From positions 310,001 through 374,000 of the forward strand of contig NZ_JACHXL010000002.1 of the NCBI RefSeq assembly GCF_014192115.1: 64,000 nt of DNA, given 5' to 3'. Shown piece after piece: positions 54,725 through 64,000 of the stretch (the first letter of the stretch is position 1; each line of letters begins with the position of its first letter). A program made the translations under genes and the position numbers. Source of the DNA: Psychrobacter luti. GTDB taxonomy: Bacteria > Pseudomonadota > Gammaproteobacteria > Pseudomonadales > Moraxellaceae. The notes under the pieces were generated by a model that saw only the letters and a program-made list of their open reading frames with translations, had not been told where the DNA came from and made no database searches.

Positions 54725-55408
54725 CTATTTATTAAGGTGTAAGGCAGTATTGAAGTCTTTATCCAGTAGATGACCCATGCGATCGCGTTTGGTCGCTAGA
54801 TATTCAGCATTCATATCATTGACCCCAACCAATAACGGCACCCGTTCAACGACATCGATACCATGCTGCGTTAAATAAGCGACTTTATCGGGATTATTGG
54901 TAATCAGGCGTACGCTGTCGACGCCGACATGGGCAAGCATTGGTCCGCACATATCATAAACGCGCGCATCAGCTGGCAAGCCTAACATGAGATTGGCATC
55001 TAAGGTATCATGGCCTTGATCTTGCAAGGCATAAGCGCGGATTTTATTGGTCAGACCAATCCCGCGACCTTCTTGGCGCAGATATAATATCGCCCCGCAG
55101 CCAGTCTCTTGTATCGCTTGCATGGCAGTGTTTAGCTGTGGACCACAATCGCATTTTAATGAACTAAAGGCATCACCCGTTAAACATTCAGAATGAATAC
55201 GTATCAGCGGGATGAGAGGCTCTGCTGGCGCCGCGCCTTGTTGGTTTAGCGCCGTATCAGCCTGATTTACAACATCAGTTTGATTTACCACAGGTAAACC
55301 CACGGTCAGCATCACATGCTCTTGACCATCGTCATTTTCAAAAATATGAATATCAAACTCGCCGTGACGAGTAGGTAGTTTGGCAGTAGTAATAAATTGA
55401 TATGACAT
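54725..55408 (-). CDS. ribA: GTP cyclohydrolase II
   Basis: The first step of riboflavin synthesis: it opens the imidazole ring of GTP. I start it at the ATG ending at 55408 ([12 protein letters not shown]), since AGGA lies five bases before it and family proteins start there; an upstream frame adds ~50 residues of poor quality. The 227 residues include the zinc ligands in [20 protein letters not shown], the GTP-binding RQEGRGIGL and [15 protein letters not shown]. There is no ribB fusion. hemF follows closely. No FMN riboswitch is seen upstream. Confidence 0.95.
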   Translation of the reverse strand: MSYQFITTAKLPTRHGEFDIHIFENDDGQEHVMLTVGLPVVNQTDVVNQADTALNQQGAAPAEPLIPLIRIHSECLTGDAFSSLKCDCGPQLNTAMQAIQETGCGAILYLRQEGRGIGLTNKIRAYALQDQGHDTLDANLMLGLPADARVYDMCGPMLAHVGVDSVRLITNNPDKVAYLTQHGIDVVERVPLLVGVNDMNAEYLATKRDRMGHLLDKDFNTALHLNK

Positions 55409-55993
55409 TAATGTCCTGCATAAGCCGATCATCATGGCGCTAGAGGTCTGTTTAAGCTTTTTCATATTTGTTAAAGCTTTACAATAATAACTAAGGTATC
55501 GCCTAAGCGCTGCTGATTCAAATAGCAGGCGGCTGATATTTATTAGAAAAACACACAAAGTTCACAGACGGCGCAAGATGATTAAAGCGACAATTAAAAA
55601 TAAATGCTATTATGCCATACTATTTTGACGGATACAGTGACAAGTCTTTGCCCTTACATTACTATGTCGTCACCAAGGTCGGATATGTATGCAAAATCAT
55701 TAAGCATCATTATCAAACATTGTCATAAAGCAGCATCAGGATTTATAACAGCATTGGTCACCATCTTTATAACTGCCTTTAGCGTTATAAGATTAAAACT
55801 AGCGCTTTATATTGAATGGCGTATTTTTCGTTATTCACAGTTATATTAAAGGCTGTACTAATAAACATATAGTCGATGGCATTTATCCGTTTATGATGTC
55901 AGCACTATTATTAACGCCACTTAGATTATTACTAGTGATAGCCACTGTCTAAGGTCGCATCTTGTCAGCAGATTGGTAGGTATCGTACGTTTT
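55409..55993. other. Divergent region ribA / dxs
   Basis: About 585 bases. An open frame at 55604-55849 lacks an SD and resembles nothing, so I treat it as chance. The rest is AT-rich promoter-like DNA with no strong element. Confidence 0.35.
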
Positions 55994-58033
55994 ATGCAGC
56001 AGTCAACTCATTCCCCACAGTCTAAGTCATTATCTGCGTCAGCCATTGATTCTGCTGCATCGCTATCAAACCTGCAAAAAACATATGCAGCAATTCCGCG
56101 TGAGCGTCCGCATACGCCGCTACTCGATAAGGTAGACGCACCGATCGACTTGAAGACGTTTAGCGAAAGTCAGCTAATCACTTTGGCGGATGAGCTACGG
56201 CTTTTTCTGCTCTATTCAGCGGGTCAAAGTGGCGGTCATTTCGGGGCCAATTTAGGTGTGATTGAGTTGACCATTGCGCTGCATTATCTGTTAGATGCGC
56301 CGCAAGATCAGATTGTTTGGGACGTGGGTCATCAAGCCTATGCTCATAAAGTGCTGACTGGTCGCCGTGATAAGCTTGGCACCATTCGCTCAAAAGACGG
56401 TTTGACTGCTTTTCCAGAACGCGCCGAGTCGGTTTACGATACTTTTGGGGTTGGACATTCATCAACGTCTATCTCAGCAGCTTTGGGCATGAGCTTGGCG
56501 CTTCGTTATCAAGACATTGCGCAAACGGTTGCTTGTATTATCGGTGATGGCGCGATGACCGGCGGCATGGCTTTTGAAGCGATGAATGACGCCGTACAAC
56601 AAGATGCTGATTTGCTCGTGATTTTAAATGATAATGATATGTCAATATCTTGCTCTATCGGTGGCTTCTCGCGGCATTTAGCGACGTTGTGGGAATCAGG
56701 CTATCAGGTTGATATCTCTGATGCAGGCGAGCCAATACTGTGTAAGCGTCCTGTTATGCAAGCCTTTGACCGCCGTAAGCGTCATAAAGAGCTGCGCGAT
56801 GTCCCACAGTTAGAAGATAATTTATTTAAGGCGATTGGTTTTACCTACTTTGGTCCGTTTGATGGGCACGATATTCCTGAGCTGCTGCGCGTACTATCGC
56901 TTGCCAAGCAATTAAAAGGCCCTGTTTTAGTTCATATTTATACCACTAAAGGTAAAGGTTTTGCGCCTGCTGAATTAGATCCAGTTGGATATCATGCTAT
57001 TAGTAAATTACCTGCTGAAAATGAAGCGGTAGAAGACAGTCCAAAAGAAAGCAAACCGCTTTTAAAGTACTCGCAAGTATTTGGCCAGTTTTTATGTGAC
57101 AAAGCCGCCATTGACCATAAGCTGCTTGCCATTACCCCAGCGATGGAAGAAGGCTCGGGAATGATTGAGTTTGCGCGTCAATTCCCGAAGCGCTTTTTTG
57201 ATGTGGCGATTGCTGAGCAACATGCCGTAACTTTAGCAGGTGGCATGGCAACCCAAGGCGTCAAACCTATCGTCGCAATTTATTCAACCTTTTTGCAGCG
57301 CGGCTATGATCAGCTGATTCATGATGTCGCTCTACAAAACCTTGATGTGATGTTTGCTATCGATCGCGCCGGTTTGGTCGGGGAAGATGGTGCAACCCAT
57401 GCAGGTGTATTCGATTTTGCTTTTTTACGCTGCGTGCCTAATATGCTGATTGCCGCGCCAAAAGATGAAAACGAATGCTACCATCTGCTTAATACTTGCT
57501 ATGAATATCAAGGCTGTACAGCAGTACGCTATCCGCGCGGTGTTGGTACAGGCGCAGTCATTACTCAGCCAGCACAAGTTTATCCTATTGGCAAAGCGGT
57601 AGTAGAGTCGGTATTAGGTCAAGATGACGCAGCTAATAAATTGGCGTTATTAGCCTTTGGTACTATGGTTGAAGCTGCTCAGCAAGCGGCAGAAAGCCTG
57701 ATTAACGATAATATAGAATCGGACTGTCAGGTACATGTGGTGAATATGCGCTGGGTAAAACCGTTAGATACCCATTTGCTTGAGACCTTAATCGAGCAAG
57801 GCATCACCCATATTGCGACCCTAGAAGAGCATATGATTATGGGCGGCGCGGGCAGTGCGGTAAATGAGTATTTACTTAACGAATCGCCAACCTTCAAAAA
57901 TAGCCACCCAGTTATCTGTAATATCGGTATCTCTGATCGCTTTATCGCCCATGGTTCGCCAGCGGAACAAATGGCTGATTGTGGTCTAGATGTTGTAGGG
58001 GTCGTCAGTCAGCTCCAGCAATTGCTAAAATAA
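55994..58033 (+). CDS. dxs: 1-deoxy-D-xylulose-5-phosphate synthase
   Basis: The first step of the MEP isoprenoid pathway: it joins pyruvate and glyceraldehyde 3-phosphate with thiamine diphosphate. I prefer the ATG at 55994 over a TTG seven codons upstream, although neither has an ideal SD. The ~679 residues show [18 protein letters not shown] with [11 protein letters not shown], the TPP motif [15 protein letters not shown] near residue 190, the transketolase middle domain with [12 protein letters not shown] and [14 protein letters not shown], and the C-terminal domain. An extra ~45 polar residues start the chain. It is monocistronic and needs TPP, whose genes thiS and thiG are in this window. 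Confidence 0.96.
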   Translation: MQQSTHSPQSKSLSASAIDSAASLSNLQKTYAAIPRERPHTPLLDKVDAPIDLKTFSESQLITLADELRLFLLYSAGQSGGHFGANLGVIELTIALHYLLDAPQDQIVWDVGHQAYAHKVLTGRRDKLGTIRSKDGLTAFPERAESVYDTFGVGHSSTSISAALGMSLALRYQDIAQTVACIIGDGAMTGGMAFEAMNDAVQQDADLLVILNDNDMSISCSIGGFSRHLATLWESGYQVDISDAGEPILCKRPVMQAFDRRKRHKELRDVPQLEDNLFKAIGFTYFGPFDGHDIPELLRVLSLAKQLKGPVLVHIYTTKGKGFAPAELDPVGYHAISKLPAENEAVEDSPKESKPLLKYSQVFGQFLCDKAAIDHKLLAITPAMEEGSGMIEFARQFPKRFFDVAIAEQHAVTLAGGMATQGVKPIVAIYSTFLQRGYDQLIHDVALQNLDVMFAIDRAGLVGEDGATHAGVFDFAFLRCVPNMLIAAPKDENECYHLLNTCYEYQGCTAVRYPRGVGTGAVITQPAQVYPIGKAVVESVLGQDDAANKLALLAFGTMVEAAQQAAESLINDNIESDCQVHVVNMRWVKPLDTHLLETLIEQGITHIATLEEHMIMGGAGSAVNEYLLNESPTFKNSHPVICNIGISDRFIAHGSPAEQMADCGLDVVGVVSQLQQLLK

Positions 58034-58084
58034 AACACTATAATCTATGAAAAATTGCTAAAATAGCCGATTGAAAAATAAAGC

Positions 58085-58186
58085 ATGTCTGTTTTCTTGC
58101 TTAGACCTCGCCTACTTGCCGTAGGTGTGAATTATTTGACAACTTGGGCGGTACAACTGCTGGCAACCATATATTTGGTTTGCTAG
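58085..58186 (+). CDS. Possible 33-residue hydrophobic microprotein (uncertain)
   Basis: Between dxs and suhB an ATG opens a short frame of 33 codons that reads as a single membrane-helix-like peptide, with two Arg near the start (LLRPR) and then hydrophobic residues and a Trp. There is no good ribosome binding site, and no relatives are known to me. It may be a membrane microprotein, the remnant of a longer gene, or chance. Confidence 0.22.
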   Translation: MSVFLLRPRLLAVGVNYLTTWAVQLLATIYLVC

Positions 58187-58307
58187 GCGGCTATGGGGTT
58201 TTATTAATTATTACTATGCGCCAGTTTTGAAGCAGATTTTATTTTTCGTACATTTTATAAGTTACATCTCTTAAGTAGTATTCATTCATCAAGCAAATAG
58301 GTTATTT

Positions 58308-59135
58308 ATGGAACCCATGGTCGTCATCGCAGCGCGTGCTGCTGAAAAAGTCGGTAAAGAGATTTTATATGCGCATCAAAATCGCCACAAAATCGAGCTA
58401 GATATCGAGTCAAAAGGGCTTGATGGTTTGGTTACCCGCATTGATCGTTTCAGTGAAGAGCTGACGATTGAGACGCTTAAAGCCAGCTATCCAAATCACT
58501 CGTTTTTGGGTGAAGAGTTTGGTATGCAAGAAGGTCGCGGCGAAGATGCTGATTGGTGCTGGATTATTGATCCGTTAGATGGCACCAAAAACTTTGTCCA
58601 TGGTGTGCCGCAGTTTTGCGTATCTATCGCGGTGCAGCATAAAGGGGTCACCCAACACGGCGTCATCTACGATCCTGTCCGTGATGAGATGTTTTCTGCC
58701 AGCCGTGGTAAAGGCGCGCGCTTAAACCAACGCCGTATCAATGTTAGCGAGCGTAAAACGATTGATGGTGGCTTATTTACCACCGGTCATCCGCTTGAGC
58801 GTAAACGCAATGGTGAAGTTATCTCTTATGCCAAGCAGCATTTTGAGAGCTTACAGAAAATCTCTGAAGCAGGCGGTCAGGTTCGTCGTTTAGGTTCAGC
58901 TGCGCTTGATTTATGCTACGTAGCGGCTGGTCGTTTTGACGGTTATTTTGAGATGTCTATTAAGCCTTGGGATATCGCTGCTGGTGAGCTTATCGTGACC
59001 GAAGCACGCGGTGTAGTCGTTGACCATACAGGCGCGCACAACTCTATGACCTCAGGTTCTATTTTCGCATGTAATATCAAGTTATTAAAACCTTTGATGC
59101 AAGTGGTTGTCCCAGCATGGGGTGATACATTTTAA
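58308..59135 (+). CDS. suhB: Inositol-1-monophosphatase family protein SuhB
   Basis: A 275-residue magnesium-dependent phosphatase. The metal-binding signature IIDPLDGTKNFVHG is near residue 85, the preceding Glu pair is in LGEEFG near 67, and the C-terminal motif KPWDIAAGELIVTEA near 224. The SuhB subgroup also binds RNA polymerase and supports rRNA transcription antitermination in E. coli. AGG with a six-base spacer precedes the ATG. It shares a terminator with the convergent acyltransferase gene. Confidence 0.94.
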   Translation: MEPMVVIAARAAEKVGKEILYAHQNRHKIELDIESKGLDGLVTRIDRFSEELTIETLKASYPNHSFLGEEFGMQEGRGEDADWCWIIDPLDGTKNFVHGVPQFCVSIAVQHKGVTQHGVIYDPVRDEMFSASRGKGARLNQRRINVSERKTIDGGLFTTGHPLERKRNGEVISYAKQHFESLQKISEAGGQVRRLGSAALDLCYVAAGRFDGYFEMSIKPWDIAAGELIVTEARGVVVDHTGAHNSMTSGSIFACNIKLLKPLMQVVVPAWGDTF

Positions 59136-59172
59136 GCACCATCTAGTTATACTTATTGAGACAATTGATATC

Positions 59173-59206
59173 AAAAAGCTGGTTCCGTTATGGAGCCAGC
59201 TTTTTT
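59173..59206. terminator. Bidirectional terminator containing the WS/DGAT stop codon
   Basis: AAAAAGCTGGTTCC pairs with GGAGCCAGCTTTTT (one G-T pair) around GTTAT. On the minus strand the loop holds the TAA stop (59188-59190) of the acyltransferase, and the stem codes for its last residues KKLAP. On the plus strand it ends suhB. Confidence 0.9.
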
Positions 59207-60627
59207 GTTTTGTTATTACCTTTATCGTCACTTTTATCTTCAACCGTAATACCTTGGAATTCAAGCTCTTTACTGGTGCGCTCTAACAGCTGCAGCTCTT
59301 CTTCTATCAACATCAGCATATCTTGCACGTGCGGCAACGCTTTACTACAAGCGGTAATCCCAAATTCAATCTTGTCCAAATAGCTAGCAAGAGTAATATT
59401 CATGGCTTGACCGTTGAATACAATGGATGCTGGGTATAAGGACTGCAGACGTGCGCCGTTCCAATAGAGTGGTTTTTCCGAACCAGGTACATTCGAGATA
59501 ATCAGGTTAAATGCTTGTTTTTTAGGAAAGAGACCGGTTGCCAGATTAAGCCCTTCCCATGCATAAGACACCACGCTGTAATTAATAACTTGTGCTTGAT
59601 TCATACGTCTAAAACGGCGTTTACCATTGTTCATACTACGATGAATCAGCTTGATTCTACTCAATGGATCATCCAGATGGGTACCTAGATTGGCAAGGAC
59701 AAATGATAGCTGATTGCCCGCTACGCTATCATCAGTACGTAAAGACATAGGGACAAAAGCAATCAGCGGTTTGCTGGGTAGCGCATCCATTGAAATCAAG
59801 TAACGCCGAATTGCACCTGCACAAACCGCAAGCACTACATCGTTTTTGCTAATATTAATGCGCTCAGCAATATCATTGAAGCGCTTAATATCATAAGATT
59901 GTGCCGCTATGCGCCTCGATGCTGAGATGCGTCTGTTTAAAATACTTCTAGGCGCATCAAAGGTACTGACATAACTGTCATCATTATAATTTTTAAAATT
60001 ATCTAGCAATTCTGTGAACACAGGCTTAATCGTAGATACTTGCTCTTTAAGAATGCGCAAAGCGGAGCGCTCTTTGGGCAAAATAGCATCAATCTGATTG
60101 CGATGGCGTGCCATTAGTGACCAAATAGGCAAAGTAACCGGCTCATTGGGCGATTGTGACAAGGATTTTTTGACCAGACGCATAGCAGCGATGCCATCAA
60201 CCAGCGAGTGATGAATTTTGAAATATAAGGCAAAACGCTCAGGAGCGCCTTCGCTTTCTGGCTCAATACCTTCAATGACGTGACATTCCCACAGCGGCAT
60301 CGCACGGTCCAGTAGACGACCATGCTCTCTTGATACATACATCAAAAGCTCGCGTACACGGGCGGGCTTTGGTAATGCGACATGATGCAAGTGATGCTCA
60401 ACATCAAAGTGCTTGTCTTTTTTCCAAAAAATCAAATGCTCAAGCACTTGGTTAAAAGGAAACGTTGGCGGCACCTCAGACTCTTGCATCTGTTTGACCA
60501 ATTGACAGACAAAACTGTTATCCGCATTTTCTGGTAATTCGAATAGGAATAGACCCCCAACATGCATGGGTTGTTTACGCGACTCAAGAAGTAAGAACAA
60601 CTGGTCGACTGCTGTGAGAAGTCGCAT
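59188..60627 (-). CDS. Wax ester synthase/diacylglycerol acyltransferase
   Basis: It joins fatty acyl-CoA to alcohols or diacylglycerol to make storage wax esters or triacylglycerols. The 479 residues have the catalytic HHSLVDG near residue 145, RPLSPNE-type linkers replaced here by SQSPNEPVTL, then PKGT-like and NVPGSEKPLYWNGA near 400, and the family start MRLLTAVDQLFLLLESRKQPMH. Acinetobacter-type bacteria commonly carry this enzyme. AAAGGA precedes the ATG. The C-terminal tail is Lys/Asp-rich, and its last codons lie inside a terminator. Confidence 0.93.
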   Translation of the reverse strand: MRLLTAVDQLFLLLESRKQPMHVGGLFLFELPENADNSFVCQLVKQMQESEVPPTFPFNQVLEHLIFWKKDKHFDVEHHLHHVALPKPARVRELLMYVSREHGRLLDRAMPLWECHVIEGIEPESEGAPERFALYFKIHHSLVDGIAAMRLVKKSLSQSPNEPVTLPIWSLMARHRNQIDAILPKERSALRILKEQVSTIKPVFTELLDNFKNYNDDSYVSTFDAPRSILNRRISASRRIAAQSYDIKRFNDIAERINISKNDVVLAVCAGAIRRYLISMDALPSKPLIAFVPMSLRTDDSVAGNQLSFVLANLGTHLDDPLSRIKLIHRSMNNGKRRFRRMNQAQVINYSVVSYAWEGLNLATGLFPKKQAFNLIISNVPGSEKPLYWNGARLQSLYPASIVFNGQAMNITLASYLDKIEFGITACSKALPHVQDMLMLIEEELQLLERTSKELEFQGITVEDKSDDKGNNKTKKLAP

Positions 60628-60887
60628 AATAAATCCTTTTATGACGATGAATGAAAAATAGCAATAATAAATAAGTATTCAGTTAAGCAAGGGTAAAGCA
60701 TTTGGCAAAAGCGACTAAAAACCTAAAAGTAGTCACAAAAACATCTTAATATAAAAAGTATGGGTCAAGGGACTTTTATTATTTAATTATGCCATAATCC
60801 ATATTTTTAGCGGTTTAAGGTTATAAGATCAAGCAATTTATAGGCTGGGTTTTAAAAGTTTAAGACTAAAAAGTATAAGCTAAAAAG

Positions 60888-61736
60888 CTACTGAAAAAAG
60901 TATCCGGTCTGCGGCGAGCTGGCGGCAGCCATTTTGCGCATCGGCATACGACCTGCCAAGAAAGCCTGACGTCCTGCCCAAATAGCATGTTTCATGGCCT
61001 GCGCCATTAAGACTGGATTTTGAGCATTGGCAATGGCTGAATTCATCAGCACGCCATCACAGCCAAGCTCCATAGCAATCGCTGCATCAGAAGCGGTACC
61101 GACGCCAGCATCAACCAATACTGGCACCTTAGCGTTTTCGATAATGAGGCTGAGCGTATGGCGATTGAGCAAACCAAGGCCAGAGCCAATCAAGCTACCG
61201 AGGGGCATAATTGCCACGCAGCCCATGCTCTCTAATTCTTGAGCGACAATAGGGTCGTCTGAAGTATAAACCATGACTTCAAAGCCATCATCGACTAATA
61301 CTTTTGCCGCTTTTAAAGTTTCTATTACATTTGGATAAAGAGTCTTTTCATCGCCCAATACTTCTAGCTTAACCAGATTATGGCCACCTAATAGCTCACG
61401 AGCAAGCTTACACGTACGAATCGCGGTTTCAGCATCAAAGCAGCCTGCTGTATTTGGTAAGATAGTATATTTATCCGGTGAAATGACATCTAATAAATTC
61501 GGCTCATTACTATTTTGACCAATATTGGTGCGGCGAATGGCAACGGTGATAATCTCAGCTTCTGAGGCACCAATAGCAGCACCCGTTTCAGCCATGTCTT
61601 TATACTTACCAGTGCCAACCAACAATCGAGAAGAAAAAGTACGACTGCCAACAGTAAAAGTGTCTTGTAAAAGGGAATCTGGCGAAGGTGACATCAGTGG
61701 CATTGGATTGGCAGTAGAATTTGCGGCTTGTGACAT
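60888..61736 (-). CDS. thiG: Thiazole synthase
   Basis: It builds the thiazole phosphate ring of thiamine from deoxyxylulose phosphate, dehydroglycine and ThiS-thiocarboxylate. The start is taken at the ATG ending at 61736, with AGGA eight bases before it; the longer frame begins with implausible hydrophobic codons. The ~282 residues include [10 protein letters not shown], the Schiff-base lysine in [29 protein letters not shown] and [14 protein letters not shown] near 220. ThiS is ~23 kb away. A possible extended -10 promoter lies about 210 bases upstream; no TPP riboswitch is apparent. Confidence 0.95.
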   Translation of the reverse strand: MSQAANSTANPMPLMSPSPDSLLQDTFTVGSRTFSSRLLVGTGKYKDMAETGAAIGASEAEIITVAIRRTNIGQNSNEPNLLDVISPDKYTILPNTAGCFDAETAIRTCKLARELLGGHNLVKLEVLGDEKTLYPNVIETLKAAKVLVDDGFEVMVYTSDDPIVAQELESMGCVAIMPLGSLIGSGLGLLNRHTLSLIIENAKVPVLVDAGVGTASDAAIAMELGCDGVLMNSAIANAQNPVLMAQAMKHAIWAGRQAFLAGRMPMRKMAAASSPQTGYFFQ

Positions 61737-61947
61737 AAGGGTAATCCTAATAGCGGGCGAACAAAGGTGACTAACAAGGTTATTACTGTGGTGAATAAGA
61801 ATTTTTATCAAATAGTAGCAGAGGCAAAACATAAATAGGCGTTATGGGGCTAAATGCCTGCGATGCTAAATGCTAATATTATAACTGCCTAAACAGCAAA
61901 GTCATAAATCACATCAAAGCCTTGCTACTTGCGTAAAACAAAATGTT

Positions 61948-61956
61948 ATTATAACA
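61948..61956 (-). promoter_or_regulatory. Extended -10 promoter of thiG
   Basis: TGTTATAAT on the minus strand, about 212 bases before the thiG start. TTGTCA lies upstream but 20 bases away, longer than the usual spacer. Confidence 0.45.
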
Positions 61957-62060
61957 AACTCATGCGCGCTTACTGACAATCTTTACCCAGTTTAACGATT
62001 TGAGCAGGTGGCTTGAAAGAGTAAAGTCAGCAGTACTTTTTAGCATGTATTAGATTGTGT

Positions 62061-62108
62061 TTTCAAGGCTGTTTTCAAAGCCACTTTCAAAGCCACTTTC
62101 AAAGTTAT
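62061..62108 (+). repeat. Four tandem 12-bp repeats upstream of gspE
   Basis: Units start at 62061, 62073, 62085 and 62097. The middle two are identical (TTTCAAAGCCAC), and the outer two differ at a few positions. They lie 45 bases before gspE. Confidence 0.85.
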
Positions 62109-62152
62109 TTTATAAGTTCTTTTTTAAATTTGTCACTCACTAGGTCGTCTTT

Positions 62153-63709
62153 ATGCTGCAGCTGCCGTACAGTTTTGCAAAACGTCATCAAATTTTGGCC
62201 ATTCTTGCTATTGATCCCAAGTTGCCGCCGACACTGGTGTTGACCAAAGCCACGCCATTGTCCGCAATTAATGAAGCGGTGCGGTTTTTACAACAGCAAG
62301 GCGTGCGCGGTGTACCAAATTACGAAAGTATCAGCGCCGATGACTTCGAAAAACGTATGAATGCTGCTTATGCTGGTAATACGGGTGAGTCGCAGCATAT
62401 CGCCGCTGGACTTGAAGACCATCCTGACCTTGATAGCTTGGCAGATAGCGTTCCTGAAACGGAAGACTTGATGGACCAACAAGACGATGCGCCGATTATT
62501 CGTTTAATTAATGCGTTGTTGTCGGAAGCGATACGTTTAAACGCTTCAGATATTCATATTGAAACCTTTGAGAAGCGCTTAGTCGTACGCTTCCGTGTCG
62601 ATGGAGAGCTAAAAGAAATTATTACCCCAAAACGCCAATTAGCGCCGTTACTTGTTTCACGTATCAAAGTAATGGCCAAATTGGATATCGCCGAAAAGCG
62701 CGTACCACAAGACGGGCGTATTAGCTTACGATTGGCAGGGCGTGAGGTCGATGTGCGGGTATCAACGCTGCCATCAAGCTTTGGCGAGCGGGTAGTAATG
62801 CGCCTGCTCGATAAACAAGCGGGTCGTCTGAATATGACTTATCTTGGACTTTCTGATAATGACTACAGCGAGCTTAAGCGCTTAATCCATCGGCCACATG
62901 GCATTATATTGGTCACCGGACCGACGGGTTCAGGGAAAACTACCACTTTATATTCGGCGCTAACTGATTTGAATGACCAAACTCGCAATATCTTAACTGC
63001 GGAAGATCCTATTGAATTTCAGCTCGATGGTATTGGGCAGACGCAAGTCAATAACAAGGTCGATATGACTTTTGCTAAGAGTTTACGCGCCATGCTACGG
63101 CAAGATCCAGACGTGGTGATGGTTGGTGAAATTCGTGATCTAGAGACCGCTGAGATTGCCGTACAAGCGTCGTTAACAGGACATTTGGTGTTATCGACGC
63201 TGCATACCAATACCGCCATTGGGGCGGTCACGCGTTTGCAAGATATGGGCGTAGAGCCATTTTTATTATCGTCATCGCTGATTGGTGTCGTCGCTCAGCG
63301 CTTGGTACGGACGTTATGTACACATTGTCATGGTTGGCAGGCTGCTGATAACGAACAGGCCAAATTATTTACTGAAATTGGTATATCCTCAAATGCTACA
63401 AGTACGGGTACTGAAAAATCAACAGCAAAGGCAATTAACCTGCCGAAACCAGTGGGCTGTGATAAATGTAATAATTCGGGATTTAAAGGTCGGACGGCAA
63501 TCTATGAAGTGGTGCCGATTGACGATACCTTGCGCCGTATGATTCATAGCAATACTGCTGAATACGAGCTAGAAGAATACGCCCGTCAGCAGACACCATC
63601 GATACGTACTGATGGACTGCGCAAAGTCATAGAGGGACGGACGACGTTAGAAGAAGTGCTGAGGGTAACCAAAGAAAGCGCCCTAACTGATGATGCTATG
63701 ATTGTATAA
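62153..63709 (+). CDS. gspE: Type II secretion ATPase GspE (GspE/PulE/PilB family)
   Basis: The motor ATPase on the inner-membrane cytoplasmic face of type II secretion systems. The 518 residues start LQLPYSFAKRHQI, as GspE N-terminal domains do, then the ATPase: GPTGSGKTTTLYSAL near residue 257, the Asp box EDPIEF, Walker B DPDVVMVGEIRDLETAEIA and the His box LSTLHTN. Two Cys pairs (CTHC near 389 and CDKC near 444) form the zinc site seen in GspE and PilB. The N-terminus favours GspE over PilB. No other gsp gene is adjacent. AGG lies eight bases before the ATG. Confidence 0.9.
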   Translation: MLQLPYSFAKRHQILAILAIDPKLPPTLVLTKATPLSAINEAVRFLQQQGVRGVPNYESISADDFEKRMNAAYAGNTGESQHIAAGLEDHPDLDSLADSVPETEDLMDQQDDAPIIRLINALLSEAIRLNASDIHIETFEKRLVVRFRVDGELKEIITPKRQLAPLLVSRIKVMAKLDIAEKRVPQDGRISLRLAGREVDVRVSTLPSSFGERVVMRLLDKQAGRLNMTYLGLSDNDYSELKRLIHRPHGIILVTGPTGSGKTTTLYSALTDLNDQTRNILTAEDPIEFQLDGIGQTQVNNKVDMTFAKSLRAMLRQDPDVVMVGEIRDLETAEIAVQASLTGHLVLSTLHTNTAIGAVTRLQDMGVEPFLLSSSLIGVVAQRLVRTLCTHCHGWQAADNEQAKLFTEIGISSNATSTGTEKSTAKAINLPKPVGCDKCNNSGFKGRTAIYEVVPIDDTLRRMIHSNTAEYELEEYARQQTPSIRTDGLRKVIEGRTTLEEVLRVTKESALTDDAMIV

Positions 63710-63736
63710 AGAAAAACGATTGTATAAAGCAAAACG
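63701..63736 (+). repeat. 18-bp tandem duplication over the gspE stop codon
   Basis: ATTGTATAAAGAAAAACG at 63701-63718 is repeated at 63719-63736 with a single change (C for A). The first copy contains the last codons and the TAA of gspE. Confidence 0.85.
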
Positions 63737-63776
63737 GTTATTGAGCCAAAAGTCAGGACAATTGGCTCAATAACCG
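63735..63776. terminator. Perfect 15-bp hairpin between gspE and ridA-like gene
   Basis: Arms 63735-63749 and 63762-63776, with a 12-nt loop. On the minus strand four T follow directly. It probably ends transcription of the convergent genes on both sides. Confidence 0.7.
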
Positions 63777-63818
63777 CGTAATAGAAAAAATCAGTTTGGT
63801 TTATTTGTAATAGCGCTG

Positions 63819-64000
63819 CTATTTCGCGGCGATACATTCAACTTCAACGCTTGCGCCTGCTGCCAATTCTGAGACGCCAAAGGCTGAGCGTACAGGGTAA
63901 GGCTTAGTCAATTCTGCTTTATAGACTTTATTAAAGTCATCAAAGTCATCCATATCGGTCAGCATCGCCATACATTTGACGATATCTGACTTTTGGTAAC
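63819..64000 (-). CDS. ridA: RidA-family enamine/imine deaminase, C-terminal part (cut by window edge)
   Basis: The last 60 residues of a gene running off the right edge. The end of the RidA/YjgF fold is plain: KCMAMLTDMDDFDDFNKVY, then the conserved KPYPVRSAFGVSELA with its Arg, and AGASVEVECIAAK at the C-terminus. RidA hydrolyses reactive 2-aminoacrylate and other enamines made by PLP enzymes. The start and the N-terminal half are not visible. It is convergent with gspE. Confidence 0.92.
   Translation of the reverse strand, partial: YQKSDIVKCMAMLTDMDDFDDFNKVYKAELTKPYPVRSAFGVSELAAGASVEVECIAAK

Larger units (their letters stand above)
61737..62152. other. Divergent region thiG / gspE with short tandem repeats
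   Basis: About 415 bases. It holds a minus-strand extended -10 (TGTTATAAT at 61948-61956) for thiG and four tandem 12-bp units at 62061-62108 ahead of gspE. No gene is seen. Confidence 0.45.

Noticed and set aside
55604-55849. 81-codon frame between ribA and dxs
   Set aside because: No SD, unnatural composition and no recognisable domain; it lies in a divergent promoter region.
62055-62243. 62-codon frame with FQSH repeats before gspE
   Set aside because: The repeated residues come from the tandem 12-bp DNA repeat, and the frame overlaps the real gspE start.

Overview
The window looks like chromosome of a Moraxellaceae gammaproteobacterium, most probably Psychrobacter. The evidence is moderate GC with AT-rich intergenic DNA, gammaproteobacterial housekeeping proteins, an Acinetobacter/Psychrobacter-like mix of genes (WS/DGAT acyltransferase, Tat-exported GMC oxidase, FadL porin, lone trpB, separated thiS and thiG) and AAGGA-type ribosome binding sites. 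The genus is inferred from general resemblance, not from a search. I see no rRNA, tRNA, CRISPR array, complete insertion sequence or prophage.

Layout. 1-0.9 kb: 3' part of an AT-rich GmrSD/DUF262-type nuclease gene, the only clearly accessory item. 1-12 kb: cholesterol-oxidase-like GMC enzyme, trpB, DMT exporter, FadL-like porin, unknown lipoprotein, Old Yellow Enzyme, pirin and a YhiN-like flavoprotein. 12-22 kb: acs with a large hairpin in its leader, mgtC, pgsA, an FMN-binding stress protein and purL. 22-29 kb, minus strand: small charged protein, amiD, MOSC protein, rsfS-nadD, and ackA-pta. 29-34 kb, plus strand: lptM-lysA-dapF-xerC. 34-40 kb: nitrilase-family amidase, rpoN-hpf, thiS, DUF423, rpoH and a TusA-like protein. 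40-46 kb: BepA-like protease, yqeY-rpsU, two acidic lipoproteins (one a cytochrome c), tsaD and crcB. 46-51 kb: Sel1 lipoprotein, metR and potGHI. 51-64 kb: carbonic anhydrase, gloA, cytochrome c', hemF-ribA, dxs, suhB, WS/DGAT, thiG, gspE and the start of a RidA gene cut by the right edge.

How the genes connect. Acetate metabolism is represented twice: acs for high-affinity uptake and ackA-pta for the reversible route. Envelope and lipid functions include pgsA, FadL, WS/DGAT, BepA, LptM, AmiD and several lipoproteins. Two alternative sigma factors (RpoN, RpoH) and the ribosome-state proteins Hpf, RsfS and S21 sit in the same 20 kb. Cofactor genes (thiS, thiG, ribA, hemF, nadD, dxs) are scattered rather than clustered.

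I found no convincing new multi-gene system. The most unusual signals are non-coding: a hairpin at 15373-15398 whose minus-strand loop copies the 3' tail of 16S rRNA and is followed by a U-tract; a perfect 13-bp inverted repeat just before the acs ribosome binding site; interlocked inverted repeats over the fadL promoter; a 16-bp promoter core shared by purL and potG; and two terminators that overlap the last codons and stop codon of genes.
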